Of a DNA stretch of 64,000 nucleotides, positions 1 through 8,616 are shown in pieces. Position numbers and translations under genes: made by a program. Under the pieces are notes generated by a model that saw only the letters and a program-made list of their open reading frames with translations, made no database searches and was not told the DNA's origin. Each line of letters begins with the position of its first letter. Within the stretch, counting starts at the first letter, position 1. The stretch is from CAVRTJ01 sp964507185 (lineage in GTDB: Bacteria; Acidobacteriota; UBA4820; DSQY01). Location of the stretch: contig CAZDOY010000011.1 of the NCBI GenBank assembly GCA_964507185.1, positions 1 to 64,000 of the forward strand, written 5' to 3'.

Positions 1-1532
1 CGAATGTGGCCGCCATGACGCTGGTGAGCCGCCTGCTCGGTTACGTCAGGGACAGGGTCCTGGCCGGCCTGCTGGGCACGTCTTACTGGGCCGACGCGTT
101 CTACATAGCGTTCAGGATCCCCAACACCTTTCGCCGCTTCGTTGCCGAAGGCGCCATGACGGCGGCCCTCGTACCGGTGCTGTCCGAGTCATTCGAGGCG
201 GATGACAAGGAACGGAGCTGGCTGTTCGCCAGGCGTTTCCTATACGTGTTCGGTGTGTTCCTGGTCATATTCGGGCTGGTCGGTTCGCTGGCCGCCCCGG
301 TCATCGTCAAGCTGATGGCCTGGGAACTCGCGCAGAAGGCCCCGCAGGTATACGTACTTACAAGGCACCTGACGGCGCTCCTGTTTCCCTACATCACCCT
401 GATATCGCTGTCGGCCGTGGCCATGGGCATCCTGAATTGCAGGGACGTTTTCGCGCTGCCCGCTTTAACGCCGGCGTTTCTCAACGTTACGATCGTCGTT
501 TTCGCCATCGTGTGGGGATACCACTCCAATAATCCTACGGAGGTTCTGGCCTACGGCGTCCTGACGGGCGGCCTCATACAGTTCGTCGTGCAGATCCCGC
601 TGCTCAAGAAGGAGGGCATGTCTTTCCGCCCCGCCTTCACGCTCCGGGACGAGCGGGTCATGAGGGTCTTCAAACTCATGGTGCCCGGGATACTGGGCGC
701 GGGGGCCGGACAACTCACCATTCTCGTAGGCACGGCTTTGGCCCACATGGTCGGGGAAGGCGCGGTTTCGGCGCTCTACTACGCCAACAGGGTGACGGAG
801 CTCGCCTTCGGGCTGTTCGCGGTCTCCCTGTCCACCGTGATCCTGCCCAGCCTCTCCAGACAGGTGGCCGACGGCGATAAGCCGGGCCTCGAGAGCATAC
901 TCTCGAGGGGTCTGTCGGGCGTGATCTTTGTCATCCTGCCGGCTTCGGCGGGCATACTCGCCCTATCCGGTCCCATCGTCAACGTACTTTTCCGGACGGG
1001 ACGCTTCTCCTCGGAGTCCGTCGCGCTGACCGTCGGTCCGCTGATAGCCTACGCGCTGGGCATGGTGCCCTGGGCGGCGGCGCTCATACTGGTAAGGGTG
1101 TGCCACGCACACCAGGACATGACCACACCTCTGTGGGCAGGTATGGCCAGCCTCGTGGTCTTTACCGCATCGGCCCTTTACCTGATGGGACCCGCCGGGG
1201 CGACCGGGATCGCTCTGGCATCGTCTATTTCAGCCCTGGTCAACGGAGCCTGGCTGGCCGTGGGACTGCGCAGGAAGCACGGTGTGCGCGTACCCCTCGG
1301 CGCTCTGTCGCCCGTCGCTTTCAGGATCCTTCTGCTGTCCGTGGGCATGGGATTCATAGCGTGGTGGCTGGAACAGAGCCTTCCGCACGGCCGGATGTTC
1401 ATCAACGCCTTCTCCTTGTTCGTGGCCATCGGAGCGGGCGTTGTGATATATGCTATGGGAGCCTGGATTCTACGGTTTCCGGAGGCACGCTTCTTTGGAG
1501 ACATCCTGATGAAGAGGCTCAGAGGACGATGA
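1..1532 (+). CDS. murJ: Lipid II flippase MurJ (MviN family), 5' end outside the window
   Basis: This is an integral membrane protein of the MOP superfamily that flips lipid II across the inner membrane for peptidoglycan synthesis. The reading frame is open from the first in-frame codon at 3. The segment MTLVSRLLGYVRD and the following WADAFYIAFRIPNTFRR and AEGAMTAALVPV match the conserved MurJ N-terminus, so only about ten residues are missing upstream. The GTG at 6 is probably internal. About 510 residues with many hydrophobic helices are visible, the normal family length for 14 membrane segments. The stop codon overlaps the dtd start (ATGA), which suggests translational coupling. Family assignment is secure; the true start lies outside the window. 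Confidence 0.95.
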   Translation, partial: NVAAMTLVSRLLGYVRDRVLAGLLGTSYWADAFYIAFRIPNTFRRFVAEGAMTAALVPVLSESFEADDKERSWLFARRFLYVFGVFLVIFGLVGSLAAPVIVKLMAWELAQKAPQVYVLTRHLTALLFPYITLISLSAVAMGILNCRDVFALPALTPAFLNVTIVVFAIVWGYHSNNPTEVLAYGVLTGGLIQFVVQIPLLKKEGMSFRPAFTLRDERVMRVFKLMVPGILGAGAGQLTILVGTALAHMVGEGAVSALYYANRVTELAFGLFAVSLSTVILPSLSRQVADGDKPGLESILSRGLSGVIFVILPASAGILALSGPIVNVLFRTGRFSSESVALTVGPLIAYALGMVPWAAALILVRVCHAHQDMTTPLWAGMASLVVFTASALYLMGPAGATGIALASSISALVNGAWLAVGLRRKHGVRVPLGALSPVAFRILLLSVGMGFIAWWLEQSLPHGRMFINAFSLFVAIGAGVVIYAMGAWILRFPEARFFGDILMKRLRGR

Positions 1533-1981
1533 TTGTGGTTCTGCAACGGGTCAGCCGTGCCTGCGTCAGGGTGGAAAGCTGCACCGCGGGCAGCATCGAT
1601 GCCGGACTGGTCGCCCTCGTGGCCGTGGAAGAGGGAGACGGGTCCCGCGAATGCGACTGGTGCGCGAGGAAAGTGGCCGCAGCGAGGATCTTCGGCGACG
1701 AAGAGGGCAAGATGAACCTCTCCGTAGCCGACGTCGGCGGCGCGGTCCTGGCAGTCAGCCAGTTTACGCTCGTGGGCGACCTGAGGAAGGGGACCCGCCC
1801 GTCCTTTTCCAAAGCGGCGCCGCCGGACACGGCAAGGAATCTTTTCGACCGTTTCGTTGTCTCTTTGAAGGGTACGGGCGTTCCCGTACAAACGGGCGTC
1901 TTCCAGGCCATGATGAAGGTGGAACTCGTTAACGACGGGCCGGTGACCCTGATAATTCGAAAGGAACCCAACAAGGAATGA
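1529..1981 (+). CDS. dtd: D-aminoacyl-tRNA deacylase
   Basis: Dtd hydrolyses D-amino acids (and glycine mischarged on tRNA-Ala) from tRNA in the cytoplasm, a chiral proofreading step in translation. The 150-residue protein begins MIVVLQRVSRACV, the typical Dtd N-terminus. It carries the two active-site signatures SQFTL (near residue 75) and the Gly-cisPro motif in NDGPVT near the C-terminus. The start is the ATG overlapping the murJ stop by four bases; longer frames upstream run inside murJ and are not real. Length matches the family (about 145-150 residues). Confidence 0.96.
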   Translation: MIVVLQRVSRACVRVESCTAGSIDAGLVALVAVEEGDGSRECDWCARKVAAARIFGDEEGKMNLSVADVGGAVLAVSQFTLVGDLRKGTRPSFSKAAPPDTARNLFDRFVVSLKGTGVPVQTGVFQAMMKVELVNDGPVTLIIRKEPNKE

Positions 1982-1999
1982 TCAATCTGGAGGTTTCAG

Positions 2000-2815
2000 T
2001 TGGCTGATACGACCCTCAACGCGCGCGTGCAGAAGAAAATGGAAGTGGCTCCGGGGCTCATGATTATTCGCGTCGCCCCCGAGGGATGGGCACTGCCGGA
2101 TTTCAAGGCGGGCCAGTTCGCCGTCCTTGGACTCCCGGGCAGCGCTCCCCGCTGTTCGATGTCCGAGTCCGAGGAGGACTCACCCGCTTCAGACCGCCTG
2201 ATCCGCCGCGCCTATTCCATCGCATCGTCATCCGTCCAGAGAGAGTACCTCGAGTTCTACGTCGCGCTCGTCAGGTCGGGCTCGCTGACGCCCCGCCTGT
2301 TCGCGCTGGACAAGGACGACAAGGTCTGGCTTTCCCCAAGGATAACGGGGATGTTCACCCTCGACGACGTGCCCGACGACAGCAACGTGGTACTCATAGC
2401 CACGGGCACTGGGATAGCGCCCTACATGAGCATGATCAGAAGCCGGATGCTGGCCCACGAAGACCGGCGGTTCGCGGTTCTCCACGGCGCCAGGCATTCC
2501 TGGGACCTCGGCTACAGGTCCGAACTCGTTGCGCTCGAACACAACTACCAGAACTTCTTCTACCTGCCGACCATCAGGAACCCGGTGGACGAAGACAATC
2601 CGTGGACGGGCCACGTCGGCTTCGTCCAGACGCTCTGGACGGACGGCACTCTGCAGGAATCCTGGGGAGGGCTCCCCTCTCCATCGGATACACACGTTTT
2701 TCTGTGCGGCAACCCCGGCATGATCGAATCCATGACGGATATTCTGCAGACGGGGGGATTTGAGCCCCACAATCGCAAGAACCCCGGCCAGATACACATG
2801 GAGAAATACTGGTAG
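2000..2815 (+). CDS. fpr: Ferredoxin/flavodoxin--NADP+ reductase
   Basis: This FAD enzyme exchanges electrons between NADPH and ferredoxin or flavodoxin. The 271-residue protein has the FAD-binding RAYSIASS motif near residue 72, GSLTPRLF near 95, the NADP-binding ATGTGIAPYMSM near 135, and the short C-terminal tail ending KYW that is typical of the bacterial Fpr class. An insert rich in Ser and Glu (SMSESEEDSPASD) sits just before the FAD motif and is longer than in E. coli Fpr. The start is a TTG preceded by GGAGG at 1989-1993. The stop overlaps a GTG that could be an alternative xerD start. It probably shares a transcript with murJ-dtd. Confidence 0.92.
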   Translation: MADTTLNARVQKKMEVAPGLMIIRVAPEGWALPDFKAGQFAVLGLPGSAPRCSMSESEEDSPASDRLIRRAYSIASSSVQREYLEFYVALVRSGSLTPRLFALDKDDKVWLSPRITGMFTLDDVPDDSNVVLIATGTGIAPYMSMIRSRMLAHEDRRFAVLHGARHSWDLGYRSELVALEHNYQNFFYLPTIRNPVDEDNPWTGHVGFVQTLWTDGTLQESWGGLPSPSDTHVFLCGNPGMIESMTDILQTGGFEPHNRKNPGQIHMEKYW

Positions 2816-2859
2816 TGTATCCTTGCGTCCCTAAGCGGGGCGACGAAAGCGGCGATGCC

Positions 2860-3762
2860 ATGACGGACGATGGAGGGCAGGCGCACCTGCCCGCCGAACT
2901 GACGCAGTTCCTTCAACACCTGATTGTGGAGCGGGGGCTCTCTCAGAAATCCGTCGAAGCTTACCGCAGCGATCTCACGAAGTTTTTCGGTTTCTGCAGA
3001 AAGACGCCCGACCGTGTCAAGAGGGAGGACGTGCGCGGGTTTCTGGGGCAGGAGAGGGCCGAGGGCCTGTCCGCCTCCACCGCGGCGCGGCGGCTCGTGG
3101 CCCTCCGCACTTTCTACCGTTTTCTCCTGCTCGAGAAGATCGTCGGCGTAGATCCCACCGAGAACGTGGATGCGCCCCGCACATTCAAGCACCTTCCGTC
3201 CTACCTGACCGCCGGCGAGGTGGACGGACTCCTCGGTGCGCCGCGGACCGAAACGCCGGTGGGTCTGAGGAACCGAGCCATGCTCGAAGTCCTCTACGCC
3301 ACGGGACTGCGCGTTTCGGAACTTACGGGGCTGACGCTGGACGGGCTGAATGCCGAAGCCGGGTTCGTCCTCGTCATGGGTAAGGGGGGAAAGGAGCGCG
3401 TGGTACCGCTGGGCGAAGTGGCTCAGGACTGGGTATCGCGCTATAAACGGGAATCGCGTCCCCTCATGCTCAAAGAGCGCCCGTGCAGGGCCTTGTTCGT
3501 CACGGCGAGAGGCGCGGGGATGACAAGACAGAACGTCTGGACCATGATCAAGAAATACGCCGTCTCGGCCGGCATCATGAAGAACATGAGTCCCCATACG
3601 CTGAGGCACTCTTTTGCGACTCACCTGCTGGAACACGGTGCGGATCTAAGGTCCGTTCAAATCCTGCTGGGCCATTCGGACATCTCGACCACGCAGATCT
3701 ACACCCACGTCGAACAGGAACGTCTGAAGAGGCTGTACCGGCAGTTTCACCCGAGGGCTTGA
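2860..3762 (+). CDS. xerD: Site-specific tyrosine recombinase XerD-like
   Basis: Tyrosine recombinases of this family resolve chromosome dimers at dif sites, working with XerC and FtsK. The 300-residue protein has an N-terminal SAM-like core-binding domain (about 10-95) and a C-terminal catalytic domain. The catalytic residues are visible: Arg in GLRVSEL, Lys in GKGGKERVVP, His and Arg in HTLRHSFATH, His in LLGHSDISTTQ and the nucleophile Tyr in IYTHVEQ. TRQNVWTMIKKYA resembles XerD more than XerC. I chose the ATG at 2860 because it gives the usual length; a GTG at 2815 overlapping the fpr stop would add 15 residues. No phage or integron genes are nearby, so a housekeeping role is likely. Confidence 0.9.
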   Translation: MTDDGGQAHLPAELTQFLQHLIVERGLSQKSVEAYRSDLTKFFGFCRKTPDRVKREDVRGFLGQERAEGLSASTAARRLVALRTFYRFLLLEKIVGVDPTENVDAPRTFKHLPSYLTAGEVDGLLGAPRTETPVGLRNRAMLEVLYATGLRVSELTGLTLDGLNAEAGFVLVMGKGGKERVVPLGEVAQDWVSRYKRESRPLMLKERPCRALFVTARGAGMTRQNVWTMIKKYAVSAGIMKNMSPHTLRHSFATHLLEHGADLRSVQILLGHSDISTTQIYTHVEQERLKRLYRQFHPRA

Positions 3763-3785
3763 GATCCGGCCTGGGGCCGGATCTC
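3761..3785. terminator. Perfect hairpin between convergent genes
   Basis: An 11-bp perfect stem (3761-3771 with 3775-3785) closes a 3-nt loop. It starts within the xerD stop codon and lies 25 bases before the end of the convergent DUF4190 gene. No T-run follows on either strand, so it is at best a weak or bidirectional terminator or an RNA-stabilising hairpin. Confidence 0.5.
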
Positions 3786-3809
3786 GAAAGGATTCTGCGG
3801 AGCCTTACT

Positions 3810-4139
3810 TCAGGGGTGCGTATGTGCGATCTGCTGAAGTACGCCCAGGCCGCCGAAGAAGAAGGTCCAGAGCAGACCGAGGCACGCGAATACGAGAGAA
3901 ACGACACCGAGCACGATGCCCACGATGGCGAATCCCTTGCCGCGCTGGGAGCTCTCGCCCCTGTTGATCTTGCTGTTTTCGATCCATCCGATGATCAATG
4001 CGGGGACGCCTGTAATGAACCCGCAGCAGCAAAAGCCGAGTATTCCTAGAACGAGCGCCGCGATCGCCATGCCGCTGGCCTTGTCGACCTGAACGGGCTG
4101 GGCTCCGACGGGCTCCGCGACGTGATAATCGTCACTCAT
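3810..4139 (-). CDS. DUF4190-type small membrane protein
   Basis: The 109-residue protein has a short hydrophilic N-terminus, then two hydrophobic segments: residues about 23-50 (GMAIAALVLGILGFCCCG onward) and about 68-100 (GFAIVGIVLGVVSLVF onward). A short polar stretch between them contains IGWIENSKINRG. This two-helix, Gly/Ala/Val-rich pattern is that of DUF4190 proteins, whose function is unknown. The start is the ATG at 4139 behind a clear GGGAGG ribosome site; a longer frame to 4160 is unlikely. It is convergent with xerD, and its upstream region runs into the assembly gap, so its promoter and neighbours are uncertain. Confidence 0.8.
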   Translation of the reverse strand: MSDDYHVAEPVGAQPVQVDKASGMAIAALVLGILGFCCCGFITGVPALIIGWIENSKINRGESSQRGKGFAIVGIVLGVVSLVFACLGLLWTFFFGGLGVLQQIAHTHP

Positions 4140-4161
4140 CTCACACCTCCCTCTACGCACT

Positions 4162-4216
4162 CAGATGCCATGCTTCACGCTTACGCTACCCGGCCATTCT
4201 ATATGCCCGAGCCGCA
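4162..4216. repeat. Left copy of a 55-bp direct repeat flanking the gap
   Basis: These 55 bases are identical to 4317-4371, and the two copies abut the N-run on either side. This is best explained as the overlap of two contig ends left unmerged in scaffolding, not as a biological repeat. Confidence 0.9.
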
Positions 4217-4316
4217 NNNNNNNNNNNNNNNNNNNNNNNNNNNNNNNNNNNNNNNNNNNNNNNNNNNNNNNNNNNNNNNNNNNNNNNNNNNNNNNNNNNN
4301 NNNNNNNNNNNNNNNN
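4217..4316. other. Assembly gap of exactly 100 N
   Basis: Exactly 100 undetermined bases, the usual placeholder for a gap of unknown size. Open frames that appear to cross it are artefacts. The real distance between the DUF4190 and DUF2752 genes is unknown. Confidence 0.99.
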
Positions 4317-4371
4317 CAGATGCCATGCTTCACGCTTACGCTACCCGGCCATTCTATATGCCCGAGCCGCA
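4317..4371. repeat. Right copy of the 55-bp direct repeat flanking the gap
   Basis: Exact copy of 4162-4216. If the two flanks are collapsed onto each other, the left and right sequences would join without any missing sequence. Confidence 0.9.
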
Positions 4372-4744
4372 GCGGGCAAGGAAAGGTAGGAATGGACATT
4401 TTGGAATTGGAATTTGGGATCTCGGATTTTGGAAACGAGCCGGGGGAGGAGGCGGAAGTCGGAGATGTTTTGGGTGGGCCGTTGGGGAGACGGCGGTGCC
4501 GGCTGTTTCCCCAGGGCTAGGGGATAAGGCCCGAGGCCCAAAGGCAGGGAGGGCCGGTGACCGGCTTTCGAATAGGTGCCCGCCTCGCCCTCGTCGTTCC
4601 TGCGGGTGCGCTAATCCAGGCCCGCAGAGGTGTGCGCGCGCCCTCACCCCCCAATCATCAAATCCCGTAATCTCGGTCCTTTCGGACGGGTCTTCGAACG
4701 ACCGCCCGAGATTCGACTTCTGGATCAAGGGATCACTTCGTGCT
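4372..4744. other. Gene-free island with short word repeats
   Basis: No convincing gene. The stretch opens with T/G-rich words of the type TTTGGAATTGGAATTTGGGA, then at 4514-4545 has a GGGCTAGGGGATAAGGCC-like segment, and near 4725-4740 two 8-base units (ATCAAGGG, ATCACTTC). The same three kinds of words recur in the gene-free stretches near 32.6, 50.4 and 58.0 kb. Confidence 0.6.
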
Positions 4745-5182
4745 TCACGTGATCAGGCGCCAGACCCATACGGTCAGAATGATTGCGATGAGTAGCACCG
4801 TCGATGGCAGGAACGCCCTGAGCTCGAAGATGTGCGCGAAGGGGCGGCGCTTGAACCACGCGCGGGGGAGATACAGCCAGGCCACAAGGGTGGCGAGGAA
4901 GACTGCCACCCCGGCAGGCTGCGTTTTCACCGCCTTGATGGGATGGCCGTGCACGAGCCATGCGAAGGACGTGGTCATCCCACAGGAGGGGCAGGGCTTG
5001 TGGAAGACCATGTAGAAGCCGCAGGGCGGAAGGTGGAGTTCCGTGTGGGTGCCCAGCCCGGCGGGTGACGGCCTCAGCCATGCGGCAAGGGCCAGAATGC
5101 CGATGAAACTAGTCCAGCAGAAGGCGTAAAGCACGTGGTCCATGGCGGAGAATGCTCTTGGTGCGGGCGCGTTCGTGGGCAT
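4745..5182 (-). CDS. DUF2752 membrane protein
   Basis: The 145-residue protein has a hydrophobic segment near residues 15-37, then the DUF2752 signature HKPCPSCGMTTSFAWLVHG with its paired Cys. Two more membrane segments follow, near 88-108 and 120-140. Its function is unknown. The start at ATG 5182 follows a GGGAG ribosome site at a good distance; the longer GTG start at 5206 is less likely. It lies 65 bases downstream of cheC on the same strand and may be read from the chemosensory operon, but nothing ties it to that pathway. Confidence 0.85.
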   Translation of the reverse strand: MPTNAPAPRAFSAMDHVLYAFCWTSFIGILALAAWLRPSPAGLGTHTELHLPPCGFYMVFHKPCPSCGMTTSFAWLVHGHPIKAVKTQPAGVAVFLATLVAWLYLPRAWFKRRPFAHIFELRAFLPSTVLLIAIILTVWVWRLIT

Positions 5183-5247
5183 GAGGCACTCCCGGTTGAC
5201 TGTCACATGCGGTAAAGCGTTCGAGGTCTGCAGTCCCCGAAGGGAAT

Positions 5248-5865
5248 CTAGGCTTCCTTTCGCATGGCCCTGATGGCCTTGAGAATGGTCTCGATGGACT
5301 TCGGGTCGGGCAGGAGGAAGAAGTGCCCAGAAAAGGACTTGTCGCGGGTCGTGAAGTCCGTCTGGATGACCAGTGCCTGGTGCGTGACTTCGGCCAGCTC
5401 AATGAGCAGCAGATCCACGACGGCCTGGGCCATGTCCATGGAAAAAGCCGGTATGGACGGAATGAGCGGCAGGGAGAGCAGGCGGCCGACCGCGTTGAGG
5501 TAGGAGGAGGTCAGTATGTTGCCCACCTCTTTCAAGGCCGAGATTTCCATCTCTCCCAGGGGCTTTTTGGGGCCGTTGCCGTTGAAAAGTATCGTAAGCA
5601 GACGCTCTGCCGACTGGCGGGGCATGACGACGAGCATGTTTCCGCGCGAGGCGCCGAAAACGCGAAAGAAGAGACCGAGCACCTCCTCTTCCGGTCCGCC
5701 CAGGGAGTCGACCACCCTGGCAAAAGGTACAAGGTCCACGCAGGGAACCTCGAGGGTTATGGTGCGCTTCGTCATCTGGTGAAGGGCGGTCACCGCGTGT
5801 CCTGCGCCGACATTGCTGACTTCCTTGAGAGCGTCGAGGTCGTTCTCTTCAATCTGATAGAGCAT
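5248..5865 (-). CDS. cheC: CheC-family CheY-P phosphatase
   Basis: CheC proteins dephosphorylate CheY-P and so end the signal. The 205-residue protein has two copies of the CheC catalytic helix. The first is LKEVSNVGAGHAVTAL with Glu15 and Asn18; the second is LKEVGNILTSSYLNA with Glu113 and Asn116. Both E-x-x-N pairs are intact, so both sites could be active. The chosen ATG at 5865 overlaps the end of cheA by 17 bases and gives the normal length; a longer frame to 6027 lies inside cheA. No cheD, the usual partner of CheC, is seen nearby. Confidence 0.93.
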   Translation of the reverse strand: MLYQIEENDLDALKEVSNVGAGHAVTALHQMTKRTITLEVPCVDLVPFARVVDSLGGPEEEVLGLFFRVFGASRGNMLVVMPRQSAERLLTILFNGNGPKKPLGEMEISALKEVGNILTSSYLNAVGRLLSLPLIPSIPAFSMDMAQAVVDLLLIELAEVTHQALVIQTDFTTRDKSFSGHFFLLPDPKSIETILKAIRAMRKEA

Positions 5866-7762
5866 GGCTTTCCTTCTCGTCGTATTTGGCGATGATGCGG
5901 CCGTCAAGAACGTAGGCAACCTCGCCGGTGGAGAGCAGTGCGCCCCCCATCCATCCGGGTACCATGTCGAGCGGAGGCCCCCAGGGATGAATGACGACAT
6001 TTTCGCCTTGAAAAACATCGGATACAAGGAGTATCCGATCTCGGCCCTGGACGCTCAACCTCAGGCCCACTCCATCGCGTCCGACCGGCCCTAGACGCCA
6101 GGGGATGACAGGCAAGAGTTCGTTTCCCACCTGGAGGAGACGGCGATCGCCCGACCACGTCATGGCGTGGCTGGAGAGGGGGTATATGTGCTTGACCTGC
6201 GATGCCGGCAGGCCGAATCGGGCAGAATTGTCCCTCCAGCCGAAGATCAGGACGCTGGTCAGGGTTACGGCGGACGGCACGACGAGCAGAAAGCGGCTTC
6301 CCTTGCCGAGGGTGCTCTCGATTTCGAGGTGCCCGCCCAGAGACTCGACGGCCGAACGCACGACGTCGAGGCCTACGCCCCTCCCGCTGACCTCGGTAAC
6401 TTCCTTTCGGGTGGAGAAGGCTGGCGTGGTGAGGAGACGGAACAACTTGTCCCTGTCCAGGGACGAGGCGTCCTGTGGAGTCAGCAGACCACGTTCGACC
6501 GCCGTCTGGCGAATAACTTCCGGATCCAGCCCCCGCCCGTCGTCTTCGACTTTGATGATCAAGGCTTCGGCCTCGCGGCTTATCTCCAGTTTGATGAGGC
6601 CCGCTTCGTTCTTGCCTGCCGCGGCTCTGTCTTCGGCGCTCTCCATGCCGTGGTCCATGGCGTTCCGAACCAGGTGGGCCAGCGGATCGAGGAGCTTTTC
6701 GAGAAGCCCCTGGTCGACCTTCTGGTCCGCGCCCTCCACCTCTAGCAGGACGCGTTTCGAGAGACGGTCGGCGAGCTCACGAACCGTGCGGCCGAGGCGC
6801 TCCACGAGCGCGTCGAACGGCACGAGCCTTATGGACAGGACCTGGTCGAATAGCCTGTCCATTCGGCTCCGGTGTGCTTCAAGCCAGAAACGGTTCTTTC
6901 TTTTGTCCTGTTGCGTGAGGCCCGCTTCGAACTGGTTGAGGTGGTTGAGGAGTTCCCCCGTCTGGTTCAACAGACCATCCAGGTCTTCGGAACGGACGCG
7001 AATGCTCGGTACGAGGGTCGGCCCGGATTTTCCGGCGGTCGAGGCCCGGACCGGAACGTCCAGAGAAACCTGGACCACTTCGGGAAGGTCTCTGAGCGAG
7101 CGGGCGAGGTCTTTCAACTGGGGCGACGGCAGAAGGTTGAAGACGGCCGACTTGAGGTTGCGGCTTTGTATGGCGACGATATCCGGCTCCATGCGGACCG
7201 TTCCGCAGTTTTCCCTGATTTTCTGAAGAACCACGAGAAGGCGGGCGGCGGGCAGTGGAGATGCGGGATCGATACCCACCGAGAGACGCGCCGATAGGTC
7301 GTCCGGTACGGGACCTTCGACCGGAAGTCTACTTGGTGACGGTTCGGTCGCGGGCTCTTCCGGGCCCTCGGAAGGAGGGGGCTCATCGGAAATCATGGCC
7401 TGAAGGCGAGCCCCGGAAGCCGCGGCCGCCTCGCGGCCCGAAACGTCGGATCCGTCTCTCTGGACCGAGTCCATGAGCGATTCCAGGACGTCCAGGGTGC
7501 GGACCACCGCGTCAATGTGCTCCCGGTTTATGGGCCGTCCCTGGCGCCACAGGCCGAGGAGGGATTCGAGGGTATGGGAGAGGGAACTCGTGCACTCGAA
7601 GTCCATGGAGGCGGCCATGCCCTTGAGGGAGTGGGCATGGCGGAAAATCTCGTTGACGGCGGCGGCGTTCGGCGGGCCTTCCGGGGGCAGACCCGAACGC
7701 AGGGCCGCGAGGTGTTCCCGCCCTTCCGTCAGGTAAAGTTCCAGATACTTGGACAGGTCCAT
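5849..7762 (-). CDS. cheA: Chemosensory histidine kinase CheA
   Basis: CheA autophosphorylates on a His and passes the phosphate to CheY. The 637-residue protein shows an N-terminal HPt domain with RHAHSLKGMA (phospho-acceptor His44), an acidic/Pro-rich linker, and a P2-like domain (about 165-235). A dimerisation helix pair follows (about 255-330), then the ATPase domain with N box HLVRNAMDHGME, G1 DDGRGLD and G2 SGRGVGLDVVRSAV, and a C-terminal CheW-like domain (about 490-637). All kinase motifs are intact. It lies between cheY and cheC in the order seen in the Dif system. Confidence 0.96.
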   Translation of the reverse strand: MDLSKYLELYLTEGREHLAALRSGLPPEGPPNAAAVNEIFRHAHSLKGMAASMDFECTSSLSHTLESLLGLWRQGRPINREHIDAVVRTLDVLESLMDSVQRDGSDVSGREAAAASGARLQAMISDEPPPSEGPEEPATEPSPSRLPVEGPVPDDLSARLSVGIDPASPLPAARLLVVLQKIRENCGTVRMEPDIVAIQSRNLKSAVFNLLPSPQLKDLARSLRDLPEVVQVSLDVPVRASTAGKSGPTLVPSIRVRSEDLDGLLNQTGELLNHLNQFEAGLTQQDKRKNRFWLEAHRSRMDRLFDQVLSIRLVPFDALVERLGRTVRELADRLSKRVLLEVEGADQKVDQGLLEKLLDPLAHLVRNAMDHGMESAEDRAAAGKNEAGLIKLEISREAEALIIKVEDDGRGLDPEVIRQTAVERGLLTPQDASSLDRDKLFRLLTTPAFSTRKEVTEVSGRGVGLDVVRSAVESLGGHLEIESTLGKGSRFLLVVPSAVTLTSVLIFGWRDNSARFGLPASQVKHIYPLSSHAMTWSGDRRLLQVGNELLPVIPWRLGPVGRDGVGLRLSVQGRDRILLVSDVFQGENVVIHPWGPPLDMVPGWMGGALLSTGEVAYVLDGRIIAKYDEKESHALSD

Positions 7763-7802
7763 CAGGTCCTCGGATGGAAGGAAGGATCTTCAGTTAGCCG
7801 CT

Positions 7803-8171
7803 TCAGCCTGAGATGACCGCGTCGAGCACCTTGAGGACCTTCTCGGCGGAGAACGGTTTCACAATGAAATCCTTTGCGCCGGCCGCGATGGACTCGATGA
7901 CGAGGGCCTCCTGTCCAAGGGCCGAGCACATGACAACGCGAGCCTTGGAGTTCGCTCTGAGGATTTCTTTCGTTGCCTCGATGCCGTCCATCTGGGGCAT
8001 GACGATGTCCATGGTGACCAGATCGGGCTGGAGTTTTCTGTAGAGGTCCACGGATTCCTGGCCGTTGGAAGCCTCGCCGACGACCTCGTATCGGTTCGAG
8101 TTGACCAGGATGTCGCGGATCATGGCCCTCATGAACATCGCGTCGTCGGCAATGAGAACCTTATGAGGCAT
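7803..8171 (-). CDS. cheY: CheY-type response regulator
   Basis: A single receiver domain of 122 residues with no output domain. The acidic pocket Asp9-Asp10, phospho-acceptor Asp55 (VTMDIVMPQMDG), Ser83 in place of the usual Thr, and Lys105 (IVKPF) are present. It receives phosphate from the adjacent CheA and should be the substrate of CheC. The start overlaps the end of cheW by 11 bases. Whether the target is the flagellar switch or another output cannot be read from the sequence. Confidence 0.94.
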   Translation of the reverse strand: MPHKVLIADDAMFMRAMIRDILVNSNRYEVVGEASNGQESVDLYRKLQPDLVTMDIVMPQMDGIEATKEILRANSKARVVMCSALGQEALVIESIAAGAKDFIVKPFSAEKVLKVLDAVISG

Positions 8172-8616
8172 GGTCTCTCCCTGTAGATAGGTGGTGAATG
8201 GCTTCGGCCGCGGCGCGAGCGAGTTCGTCTGCCACGGCGGAAGGATTGATCACGTTGATCCAGGACTCCTCCCACGGGTAAAGTCCGGCCCATATGCCCG
8301 AGGCGTTCTCCTCGTGGAGGTTGAGCTCGGTGTATGGCAGGACGGCTTCGGCGGAACGTATGGGAAAGGCGAGGTGGTCGCTGGGCGCGGCGAGCCTCAG
8401 GAGAAGACCGTCGTCGGGGTGATCACCCTCCTCACCCATGATGGCAAAGGTATCGATGACCGTGATGAGCCTTCCCCCCACGAAAGCGCTCCCGTGGATG
8501 TACGGGAATGCCTCCGGCAAAGGGTAGATGGGCGGAAGGGGTCTGACGTCCGACAGATCCCGCGTAAGCCATCCTGAAAACCGTTTTCCGACCCTTGCCA
8601 CGAGGAGTTTCTGCAC
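8161..8616 (-). CDS. cheW: CheW-like coupling protein
   Basis: CheW links CheA to the chemoreceptor. The 151-residue protein is CheW-like: LLVARVGKRFSGWLTRDLSDVRPLPP at the N-terminus, GGRLITVIDTFAIMG in the middle and a FPIRSAEAVLPYTELNL strand pair. It is fairly divergent, and the family call rests partly on its place between the MCP and cheY genes. The start is a GTG with GGAG six bases upstream. It sits 74 bases after the MCP gene and overlaps cheY. Confidence 0.82.
   Translation of the reverse strand: MQKLLVARVGKRFSGWLTRDLSDVRPLPPIYPLPEAFPYIHGSAFVGGRLITVIDTFAIMGEEGDHPDDGLLLRLAAPSDHLAFPIRSAEAVLPYTELNLHEENASGIWAGLYPWEESWINVINPSAVADELARAAAEAIHHLSTGRDHAS

Noticed and set aside
1100..1981. 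293-residue frame containing dtd
   Set aside because: The first half lies inside murJ in another frame; the true dtd starts at 1529.
2860..3762. Mobile-element integrase
   Set aside because: Length and motifs are those of XerD and no phage, integron or att features surround it.
4122..4520. Open frames crossing the N-run
   Set aside because: They depend on undetermined bases and a duplicated contig end.
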